Positions 1-11,100 of a stretch of 64,000 nt of DNA are shown here, in pieces. Made by a program: the position numbers and the translations under genes. Within the stretch, counting starts at the first letter, position 1. Every line of letters starts with the position of its first letter. Location: contig CAJFCJ010000001.1 of assembly GCA_904063045.1 (NCBI GenBank), positions 2,611,501 to 2,675,500 of the forward strand. The letters run 5' to 3'. This DNA is from Dimorphilus gyrociliatus (lineage: Eukaryota > Annelida > Polychaeta > Dinophilidae). The notes under the pieces were generated by a model, which saw only the letters and a program-made list of their open reading frames with translations, was not told the DNA's origin and searched no databases.

Positions 1-1154
1 TGATTTAAATAACGGCGATACAGAAGAGAACGAAACAATGCCAACTTCTTCAAACAATGGTAAAGAATCACCGAAAGATTTTAAAGACCAAAAGCATGGA
101 ATTGATCCAAATTTTGTTTTTCTTCAATTATTTCATTCTGCTTCTGTATCAAAAAATAGCGAAAGTGCTTTTTATATACCGCAAAGTAGTGAGGTTAGTA
201 TGAAAATTTGCTTGGTTTCTAAGTCAAATATACAATTATATTATATACGTATATATATATTAGTATACACTGTGAATTTACAAACAGAGCCTTAACAGAA
301 GTATAAACATGCTTGATAGACGGTATCCGTTTGAAACTCATAAAATTGCTATTCTTTATGTTGGACCTGGTCAAATTAATGATGAAAAAGCCATATTAGC
401 AAACAGTGGAGGATCCAAAAGATATATACAGTTTTTATCTAGTCTTGGTTCGTTACTTCGCTTAAAAGAAGATGAAATTGAAGAAGAAAACACCTACTTA
501 GGCGGATTAGATACGAAAGGAGAAGATGGAGAATTCACCTATTGTTGGCATGATGACTTTATGCAAACTGTCTTCCATGTTGCTACCCTAATGCCAAAAC
601 GATCATCAGACGTTAATTATCTTTATAAGAAGCGTCATATTGGAAATGACTATGTCACAATTGTTTACAATGATTCAATGGGAGAATCTTACAAATTGGG
701 AACTATACAAGGGGAATTTAATTATGTGAATATAATTATTGAGCCGTTAGATGAAATGAGTAACGCTGTTACGGTTCAAACTAAAGAAGATATAGTAGAA
801 ATAATTGGCCATACTGATACAAAGATTATTTCTGATGTAAATTTGGGGAAATTAGTCCGACAAATGGCTGTTCATGCTAACGTATGTCATTTATTAACTT
901 CTTAAGATTCTTTCTATATAATAATGTATACTTTACAGTTAGCTTCTGTCATATTACAAAGACAAAAGAATAATCCTAATGATCCATACGCATCCAATTG
1001 GCTGGAACGCCTAAGACAAATTAAGAAAATCAGAAGCAGAGCAGAGTCAGCAATGAGTGACAGACTGTCAAATGGAAGAGGAAAGTCTATAGCTAAATAT
1101 CAACACGTAGATTTTACCTCATTCTGTTTTATGCCTGATTCATCGATTAATTAG
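1..1154 (+). CDS. TSC2: Tuberin (TSC2), 3' end including the Rap/Ran-GAP domain
   Basis: Tuberin is the GTPase-activating subunit of the TSC1-TSC2 complex. It switches off Rheb on lysosomes and so restrains TORC1. The gene enters from the left edge. Exons read 1-193, 288-881 and 939-1154 with phase-0 junctions, and the frame is open from base 2. Exon 2 carries the GAP core, with FTYCWHDD, ATLMPK and HIGNDYVTIVYNDS; the Asn in HIGND corresponds to the catalytic asparagine thumb. Exon 3 has the conserved tail NWLERLRQIKKIR and stops at 1154. The acceptor at 288 was chosen over the one at 299 because only it keeps frame and restores the conserved stretch before ETHKIAILYVG. A (GA)n tract follows the stop. 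The N-terminal, TSC1-binding part lies outside the window. Confidence 0.93.
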
Positions 1155-1157
1155 ATT

Positions 1158-1196
1158 ACAGAGACATAGAGAGAAAGAGCGAGAGAGAGAGAGAAT
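1158..1196. repeat. (GA)n-rich low-complexity tract after TSC2
   Basis: Purine-rich run of GAGA/GAAA units starting a few bases after the TSC2 stop codon, probably in its 3' UTR. The remaining sequence up to the MTPAP start at 1382 is AT-rich and shows nothing else. Confidence 0.7.
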
Positions 1197-1381
1197 TTAA
1201 CCAAAATAAACATGAACGTTGCCAAATACAAATATATTTATCTAACATTTAAAAGTGTTATTAGTTTATTGTTAATTAAATCTTAATACTAGTTAGGCTG
1301 GCAAAAGTTTACTATTTTCAATTTTTTAGCGCCAATAATCTTTGGACTCTTCACGCATATAAGATACTACTTCGATCCAAA

Positions 1382-3096
1382 ATGGCGCTCTTCATTCGGC
1401 ATGTTGAAAGTTGTTATTTTCGTTATTCCCCAAAATTACAAATTAATAACTTATTTAATTTATCAAAATCATCTGTAAAATATAAATATAGTTTCAATGA
1501 CATAGGTGATAAGCGATGTTTTTCCAAGATAATAGGTAAAATTTTTGCTTATATTTATTGACCGATATTTAATGAACTGATCAACTTCAGATGCTACTTC
1601 ATTTAATGATTATATAAGAAAGGGAAAGGATGAAGCTCGGAAAAGTGTCCTAATTAATCTTGGAACTCAGAATAGATTATTAGAGGCGTGTTCTCTAATC
1701 AAAAATTGCGTTGGACGAGCCGCCAATTCTTGTATTACTTATTCAAAAAATGACAAATATTACGCCCTTTTCACCCTCCACTCCGTACAAGATGTAGAAA
1801 AGTTACTACAATCAACTCATTTATATGGAGCTCAGAATAGTATAACTATGTTTACAAAAATGCTTTGGCTACCACCGAACTCGAGGGTTAGCCCAAATAA
1901 ACAAAGTATACCGAAAGTCGTCCTAAAAGAGAAACCTACTCCAGAATGCACTAAGAGCAGTCTCATAGCTTACAAATCCATTTCAAAACAATTAGAAATC
2001 CTTTGTAATTCTTATCGTATGACGCCGATAGATCAATCTCTTCGCTTTATGATATTGGTCAGTGTTGAAGATATATTTAAAAAACTTCTTCCTCGTAGTC
2101 AATTGACTCCGTTCGGATCATTCGTTAACGGGTTTGGTCAACACGGTGGCGATTTAGATATAACAATGAACGTAGATATTGGCGGTGATTTGTGGAAAGG
2201 TCACGGATTTTGTTATATGACAAAGATTGTTGGAGATGACGAAGAAAGAATATTTCAAAAGAGTGCTTTAAACGCTTTAGGTGGCATTTTACAAAATTTC
2301 GCTCCACAATTTCATAAGATTCGAAAAATAATTCATGCAAGAGTTCCAATAGTTAAATTTGTTCATAGTATGACTAATATCGAATGCGATCTTTGTATAG
2401 ACAATAATTCAGCTTTAGAAATGTCAGAGTTATTATATAATGTATCTTCGTACGATATTAAAATTCATCAGCTAGTCTTTCTTGTAAGGCATTGGGCAAA
2501 AAGCAATGAATTAACAAAATCCAATCCTGGTCCATGGATGTCGAATTTTATGTTGACATTATTGGTTTTATTCTATTTGCAAAAGCAACATAACCTTCCT
2601 GCACTGCAAGAATTCAATAACAAAAGCCGGTTAAAGCCTTCCGCTATTAAAAGGATTTCCTTAGGTATGCTATATTTATTCTTTTTTTCCAAGAAATCTT
2701 CTTCGTTGATTTTCCTCTAAGATAACTTTTTCTCTTCTTTCTCTTTTTACAGATAAATTATTTACGGAATTCTTGAACTTTTATTCATGTTATAACTTTG
2801 AAAAAAAATGTATCTCAGTTTTAAAATCTTCTGAAAATGAAATAGAAGAATGGGATGCTGCTTTACATATTGAAAATCCTATTGAAACTGAATTGAACGT
2901 TTGTAAGAATGTATCGCAAGATGAATTAGATAGATTTAAGGATATTTGTAATTGCTCATTTAAAACTTTAAAACTAGATAATCAACCTGACAGGATGATG
3001 GAAATCCTTTTTCCGCAAAGAACAAATGGCGATATGCCCTCAGATACAGAAGTTGAAAGTATTCACATGTCTAAGCTATTTGGCGAAGAGAATTGA
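1382..3096 (+). CDS. MTPAP: Mitochondrial poly(A) polymerase (MTPAP)
   Basis: Non-canonical poly(A) polymerase that adds short poly(A) tails to mitochondrial mRNAs. Exons 1382-1535, 1591-2664 and 2753-3096, both junctions phase 1, give 523 residues (human about 580). Residues about 226-241 hold the nucleotidyltransferase signature: FGSFVNGFG, then GGDLDI with the two metal-binding aspartates. The third carboxylate is in IECDLC. The central stretch VRHWAKSNEL and GPWMSNFMLTLLVLFYLQ is typical of the MTPAP central domain, and the tail NVSQDELDRF matches its PAP-associated end. The first exon is basic and lacks acidic clusters, consistent with a mitochondrial targeting peptide. The start sits in an AAAATGGCG context 227 bases after TSC2. 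Confidence 0.92.
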
Positions 3097-3310
3097 AAGT
3101 TCAAATAGAGAAAAAGAAAGAAAACAAAAAAAAAACAAAAATTAAAGACTGAAATTAGAAAAATCTCAAAGAAAAATATTAATATATTCATTATTCCTAA
3201 AAATGAATTTATTGAATTGCAATAAGCAACGTGAGAGTTTGCAGGTCAAGGGCAATGTAATGCGAAACTGATGGGAAAAACTAGAACGATTTATTTTTAA
3301 TTTTGCTCAG
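3097..3310. other. Intergenic, AT-rich
   Basis: Sequence after the MTPAP stop contains A-rich runs and AATAAA-like polyadenylation words. No coding potential or RNA gene was recognised. Confidence 0.5.
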
Positions 3311-3545
3311 TCAGGAAGAAAATTCTAAAAACTTGCTTATTATAATATTAATGAGAAAAAAGAATACAAGTATAACTGTATACAGTATATAAAATTTATA
3401 TATATACAGTTTGTAGTCGATGGTCATAACGACTAGATTTGACACGTTGTCCTTTTGTGATTCTTCCTTATACATACTTTGAATCTCTTCCAGACCTTTT
3501 TTATTCCTATTGTCGCATATAGAAGATGTAGGTTCTCTGATAACT

Positions 3546-4038
3546 TCATCCAAATAGTTCAAAGGGGTGATTACTAAAATTATTGAAAACATCCACAACA
3601 CAAATGATATAATGGCGAGCAACCACGATAATCTTTTTTGCTTCTCGTAATTTGTTTGATCTACCCAATAATCTCTCCATCGGCATTGTGGCTTGAACGA
3701 TTTTAAATAGGTATCGTTGAGCCTTTTCTAGTTCTACGGTGGTCACTTTGGCATCTTTGAGTCTTTCGTTAAGTCGGGAATTGGATTTGAATCTTAAAAT
3801 CCAAGCCATGGTACAGCGCATCTTTTACAAGTCTCCCTTTACATCAAAAGTAAAATCGGCTATTACCAGATTGATTATAGCTTTTAGAAGGTTCTTTTCG
3901 ATTTAAGAAAAAGCGATTGGGCAAAGATGTATCGAACAACGGCTTGGATTTTAAGAACAAATGACCAATAAGCTTCACAATCGATGATCTAAGAATATGT
4001 GCCACAGGAAAAGAGCAAAATTGCGGAATTTCGAACAT
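3546..4038 (-). pseudogene. Probable BEL/Pao-type retrotransposon relic
   Basis: On the minus strand, 3821-3700 encodes a stretch (AWILRFKSNSRLNE, then VTTVELEKAQRYLFKIVQ) like the linker ahead of the integrase of BEL/Pao LTR retrotransposon polyproteins, where a tryptophan-containing 'W..RF..N.R' segment precedes 'L...EL..A...L.K.VQ'. The similarity ends abruptly at 3700 and the frame closes at 3546. A second open stretch (4038-3844) lies upstream in another frame and is not recognisable. No LTRs, reverse transcriptase or intact integrase were seen. The element is fragmentary and surely inactive. The family call rests on one short motif. Confidence 0.4.
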
Positions 4039-5112
4039 TTAAAATTTTCAAGCCAAAGAAGATGACAGAATACCAAATACCAATGATCCCTTTGCCAACA
4101 GACAAACTGATGTTGGTCGTCCAACATACGATTCTACGACCCGAATCGACTTTTTAAGAAATAAAAAGATTACCTCATTCAAAAAGTTTGATAGATCTTA
4201 GATTATATCTACGTCGGTGCTTCAACATCTGATGGAACAGCCCTAGAACGAATCCTCAATGAAACTACACCCTTCCGACTGATTAACTCTTCAAACTGGA
4301 TTGAATTCGAGATACTCCTTACTCCTGAATCTATCTAAAAACAAAGTCTATACACAACATCGAAGACTTAGCCAAATACACGAACAGACTACTATCACAT
4401 ATTCAATCGGAACTTTAGTCTAATTATGAAAAAATTAGAACGAATCCTTAACGAAAACTCTAAAAGTTATCGACAACGGATGTTACGCAACGGTCGTAGC
4501 GTCTGTTACAGTAAAGAAAGTTCCAGTCAATATACAAACTTTGATAGCCAGTATTCTTCCCAAAAACGTTGTCTTAAGAAATAAGCTTACAGATGAGAAT
4601 TAATCGAATTTCTAAATTAACCATGCCCATCTTATTGTAGATTTACTTAACGAATACGACTACATATGTATATTAGTATATATACAACAAGCTTGAAGTA
4701 CAACAACATTTATACAACATACTTTGTACATATTGCATAATGTTAAATTAACTTGGTTTCTTTATTTTCTTTTTCAAGCTTCAACATAATAATTTCCTTG
4801 CAAAACAAACGATAAAAATATTAATATGTATGAAATCTTGTATTAATATCAGTCCATGGTAAAAATGTTTAACTGAAATGCAGGCTATCTTAAATTTTCC
4901 ATAAAATATAGTTGCTTTTTTTTCTTACTTTACAACGTGTAAATTCTACGTATGTTAAAAAGATTAAGTAGAGATTTTTAAAAGATAAGAAATAATACAA
5001 TAAGCTAGATTTAATAAAAGATGTAGATGTAAACATCTTGAAGGGGTGGGGTGGGGTTTTGGGAATTTTCAGGATGGGGTTTATGATACGATTCTTCTGG
5101 AATAATTCAAAC
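4039..5112. other. Intergenic region with decayed coding-like sequence
   Basis: About 4200-4590 on the plus strand reads as open stretches broken by several stops. The phrase LERILNE occurs twice (near 4243 and 4435), so this may be the remains of a repeat-containing or mobile-element protein. I could not identify the family. The rest, up to the MRCK stop codon at 5113, is AT-rich with nothing recognisable. Confidence 0.35.
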
Positions 5113-8100
5113 TTAACAACTTGAACAATCTTCTTCCGGAATGCCACCTTCTGGAGGCGGTCTTGACATGACTTGCTGTATAATTTCATCGCTGATATCT
5201 TCATCTGGATCCTGCTGAGGGGAAATTCAATAGAGTATATACAAAACTTTCACTCTCTTTGTAAGATAATTGTTAATGGTAATAAATAATAAAATCTAGC
5301 GTATATATCAAGCAACATGCATTAAGTAAAATAGCTGATTACCTCAGCGGGACGGTGTATTTGCAAAGGAGGCATGCTTTTCACACTGTGCCCAGACGTT
5401 TGGCGCTTAATTCCACTAGTTGCTGTTTTAACATGCATAACCAACTCTTAAACGATATTGGTCAAGAACCAAAGAATAAAGGAATTTAAAAAAAAAAGAA
5501 AGGAATGAGGAGAGCCGTTAAGGAATCAACAACAGGAGCTCAACCACTGTGATATTACTTACCATTCAGTTGACCGGCAGATGTGGAGGACAATGCACGC
5601 TTCGGAACGTTAGCTGCCTTTTCTCTACTCTCGTTAGCTTTCTAAAATTTACAATTAAATTTGCAAGAGAAGAATTATCTAAAAAATATATAGCTAACCT
5701 GCGGAATGTCAATTAAAGGTGGCATTTGAGACATAGAGGGTCCATAATGTTCTAAATGTTTAAAATTAGTAGGACCAGATATTCTACGTCCAGTTCGTAA
5801 TTCCACTTTGCTGCTTCTATATAACATATATGAAAATAGTCTTTAATAATAGAATAGGGAAGAAGAGTTTTGTGAGCGAAAACTTACGCATCAACAGCTG
5901 CTTTATATTGAGAATGTCCTACATGTTGTATATGTTGAAAGTTAGCTGGACCAGAAATACTATTCTTTTTCATTCGGATATCTGATCCACTGTAAAAGAA
6001 TGATTGAAAATATGAATATAAATGAATATATATATATATATTATTTATAAAATGTGGATAAGAGGGAACAGAAGCTTATAAGTCTTGTAGCGAATACATA
6101 TATACAAGTATATATGAATATCTCTATTGTGCTTTTTATATGTTTTATAGCCCCAATTCAGTAAATGACCATCAGCCAAGAAATTGAAGATTTAAGCAAA
6201 ACATTCAGCAGAGAACGAAATAATAATAATTATTATCATATAAACTTTACATATTTTATAAACCTTTCAGTGAGTTATTCTCGAATTTCATAAAAAAAAT
6301 TTAAGCAATTTCGCCCTTTTTTTTATTAAACTGGTAATAAAAAAAGAGATGTAGGTTAGACTAAAAACCTTATTTATTCTTTTTACTTTCCTCTACATTT
6401 TAAATAGAAAGTTTTAACCATCTGATTTTGATTTATCCTACAACGTGAATATATATATATATATATTTAGGCCTATACAATATTCATGAAACCTCGTATG
6501 CTAATACCAACCTGAAACTGACTTTATTGCATCCTGATATTTCGTGATTGATACAGTAAGCTTAATCCAAGGTCAAAATCAATCATTAAAAAGCACTTTT
6601 TTTAAATATTCCCCCACCCTAGATTTCTGTATGTTCATAGTTTTACGAATAAAAAAGGAACTCCATTAACGTTACCCAAAATTAAAAGAAAAATAGGTTT
6701 CTTTAGTCCTATTTAGCTTAGTAACAGGGGTCATAGAAACAGCTTTATGAGGTGATTCTCAAAGCCTAAAGCCGAATAACATATTGTTATCAGATGAGGA
6801 AATAGAATAAATACAAGTTTTTTTTTCATTTCTTTTCTTTTTTATACAAAATAATAATGTAAATTATTCTGTTCTCATTTCCCTTCTTTAATTTTATTAA
6901 TTATATTTTCATTGCCTTAAAAATAAATAAATCTCATTATTTAGCATCGTAAATTTTTAAATAATATTCTTTTTAATAGAGTAATAATACTAATAATAAC
7001 TAATTATAATGATTTTAAGCGGTAAGATTGATCATGGATGGAATCTCTTTTCCAAAGAAAAAACAATGAAAACGAAATTATTATATTGTGCAAACTTTTT
7101 AAAAAATTATGCTTCTTTATATCTTTATCATTTAAAATTTCAAATTTAAATATATATATATATATACTGTATATATTGCGTAAAGATATATATGAAAAAT
7201 TAATATAATAAACAATACAGTATATATGTATTTACTAATATATATAAATAATTATATTCATTGAAACTCTAAATGTGAATCTATTAGTTTAATACTTCCA
7301 GAATAATGAAGATTAGAATAATAGAATTGTTAAGTATAACTTTTTTTCAATATTTCATTTTCCTTCTATTTTATTGATTTAGTGTACTTTCTTTTATTAA
7401 AAGTAAGAGATAACAGAAGGAAATATATGAAAGAGCATGGAAAAAAAATTTGCTGTGCTTTCGAGTGTTAAAAACAATTATAATATTTGTATCATTCTGA
7501 AAGATTTGACCCTTACCTTGATGAAAACAATAATGGCAGTGACAGGCTGCGTAATTGTTCAATATAAAACTTATAATCTTATTTGGTTTTTTATAATATT
7601 TCAACATTTTACTTCATTAACTATTGCTATTAATTTTATAAAATTATTCAACAAACCGTTTTTGAGCATCCGTTTGACCCTTCATCATTCTTTTACTATT
7701 TCTATAATTAGGTCTTCGACTATTGAAATCCGTTAACTCGTCAGGAAAATCAGAACCATTCTCGTCTTTTTTAGGTCTAGTATATATTAAATGCGGAGCA
7801 TCAGAAATAGTTACAGAACACAAAGAACCGTCAGAACACAATGGTTTAGCCTGAAGATAATAAAAAATATTTATCTTCGCTCTAATGAATAATTAATTAA
7901 GTACTAAATATTACTTTTTTATAAGGTATAGTTTGAATCCATGAACCGGAAACAACGTCGTAAACATATGCATTTAGACGGGAGTAAGCGATTAATAGTC
8001 GTCCTCTCTTGGACGCGTTATCAATGGGCGAAGGCCATAATAACTCAGTAAACCTTGATTTGCACCCATTTTTATCAACATACACACCAATATCTAAGAT

Positions 8101-11100
8101 AAAAAATGTGGTTATTATTTTATTACTTCGTTATAATACAATCAACAAACCTGAGAAGACGAGAAGCCATTCCTGTTTAGCAGCTTGCTTAACATCAACA
8201 ATTGTTATTACGCTCATACTTTTATCAGATATTCTCATATCCACAAGATACTTTAAGTTCTCATCTTCTTTATTGATTAAAGCTATAAAGAAATAAATTA
8301 TTTATATAGTGAAATGGTAGAAAAAAATAACTTACGCGTTGCAGCAGGATTATCAAATTGAACATCGTAAAGGCTAAACGTTAAATTTGAACAGCCCACA
8401 CTTAATATATTATTCTTTTGCATTTCCATAAATACTATATTATCCATGCATGTAATGTCCGCACGCTTTCTTAAGGATCCGTGGGTAAGTTGAAGGATTT
8501 GAATTGTTCTAGCTTTGGCAACTAATAGTAAAACAGCGGTGGGTAAAGTATGAAGTGAGAATCTTGTACAAAATTTTGTTTCGGTTAATTTCCTCCATTC
8601 AGTTTTCCATTCTGCTTCGCTAGCTTTAAGAACAGCGTCGAGAGGAGCCGTTCGAACGTATCTCTGTTTCCCCGCCAAAATCAAAACGGATTTTGCGCCC
8701 TTGGATACTTCAATTTGATATATAACTTTCTTTTCCCCTAATCTAACTAGACCATCTGTTAATAAATCAGCAAGATAAACGCCTTCTTCGCTACCCAATA
8801 GCAGTTTCGATTCGTTCAATATGCAGGCGCAATGCAGCTTGTGAACAGCAGAAACAGACGAGTCATATATAAGTTTGGAGACGATAGATGATTCACTGCT
8901 GATATGTTGTTGTAAAATTTCTCGAAGTTCGGAAAGAGCACCAACAAGGCATTTCCGTTGCTTTGGTGAGTCACATAAGAAGAGTATATTATGTTCGGCA
9001 TTTTGAGAGGTGGCTTGTAACAGTGAGGTTGTTACTAGGAAAATTTGAGGTAATAACTTTTTGTCGGCATGTATAGCATCGTTCTCAGTAGCTTCACGTA
9101 CAGCAAATAGTTCATCTCTTTTTTTTTAAAATAAATACACATAGGTTAATTAATAATAATATTAAATAAAAATATCCCACCTCATATCAATAACATTCAA
9201 TAAAAGATTAGTTGGATCTCCATTGGCATTTAGTTCAAAGAGAAATAATTTATAATCGCATACTACTACATATAAGCGTATCCATCCTTTTTTAACACCG
9301 CCATCCGGTTTGGGTATTTGTAAAAGAGCCTCATAAGCAGTACCCACCCCTTTAACTGGATCAATACCCTTTGGTCTTTGCACTAAAATTATTAAAAAAA
9401 GGGTAAATAAAAAAAATATTATTAATAAAATATTTAGTTTTCATTACTCACGATCGTCAGGTGTAACCGGACAAGGAATATTTGCTACCTTATCACAATC
9501 TATATGACAAGTAAACGAGCATACTGAAACAACAATATATCCATATACTACATTATTTATCCTGACATCATAAAATTATAAATAAAAATATCATTTTTCA
9601 TACCTCTACAATAATATCCTTGCCGCCTTCTTCCAACCATTAATGATGTACAATGACTACACTTCACTGGATGATACCATGTTTTGACTTCATATTTATG
9701 AGAACCTTTGAAGTCATTCTTTACTAATTGTTTAGATAAAGATTCTGAAGAAGATGAGTGAACACTTTGAGATGAGACATCGCCCGATTTTATATCATTT
9801 TCCTTATCAAACGTTTCATTAGTGTCGCTGAAACTTTGATGTGATGCGCTAATTCGAGACTGTTGTGGAAGTGTAAAAATGAAGATAATAAACCATTCAA
9901 TCGATTAAAATTTATCATTATTAATAAATTAAAGAGGATTAGTTAAGTCGAAATTTTAGAATTCCCACAAAAATTCCAAGTATTTCATGCTCAAAAATAC
10001 GAATGAAAAAAAGTTATAAATGAAAACTGTTAGAATTTAATGAATGTTAATCAAAAGTAGGAAATTCAGTATATTTTTCTTTTTTCTTTTACCTGACTTT
10101 TGACAAGTTTTACTTTGAATTCCTGATACAAACAAGACAATTTATTACATAAAGTTTTAGTTGTATTCGTCTATCTATAATAACATCTTTAATATCTAAA
10201 TAAAAAATTAACTTTGATCCCAAATGCATTGGTAAACCTTTGAACATTGTAAAATCTCTAGCCTACTAAAACCTTTTTTTTTTTTAAGCTCTAAATAGAA
10301 ATTCCTACCTCGCGTTGTTGATAAACAGAGTCCCGAAAACTGAAGAATGATGATTCAGATGTATCTCTCGGCACTTCTGCTAAGATTGTAAAGGGAACGA
10401 AGGAAATAAATCGCTTATTAGGCCAATTGATTATAGATAATCGAAAGTTTTACATACGAAATGCGTAACTGGTAACTTCGAGAGCTTGAATCTTATTTTT
10501 AAGGCTAGTTATTTCGTCCTCTTTCTTTTGAAGAACTGACTTCTTATCTTTTAATTCCCTAATTAATCGTGAAAGAAAATAGCAGAAGAGATGATGATAA
10601 AAACATTTTGCTATCTTATATAATAAATGATAATTCAAATCGAAAGATAACTTACTTTTCGCGCTCCAATAATTCTTTGCGAGTATCTTGTAGTTCTTTC
10701 GACATTTCTTCCTTTTGCCTTATTTCGGCTCTTAAACTTGCTTGACATTCTAAAAGTGAGCTTTTATCAACCCTTTGAGATCGTCTATTTTTCAGAGTGT
10801 TCGTATGATCCTTAAATAAATAAATGAGAGGAGAAAAAAAACAATTTATATTAAGCAGACGCCTTAGGTAATATAAATAAAAAGGGAGAAAATTAAGGAG
10901 TATTCTATTCCTCCATTAAAAAGGATAAATTATTAATGGTATAATTATCAATAATGATAGTATAAACTAACTGTAAGTGGGCCTGCAGATCCCTTTATTT
11001 GTTCTAATTCTTCAGCAACCTTTGAGGCCACGGCTTGAAGGTAACCTCGTGATACTTTCTCTTCCGATACCCATTGAGTTAATTCAATAAACTGACTTTC

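Noticed and set aside
297-308. TSC2 acceptor at 298/299
   Set aside because: It breaks the reading frame with exon 1. The acceptor ending at 287 gives phase 0 and the conserved residues before ETHK.
7437-7736. 99-codon plus-strand ORF within the MRCK locus
   Set aside because: It overlaps the citron-domain exon in antisense, is rich in F, I and N, and has no family resemblance.
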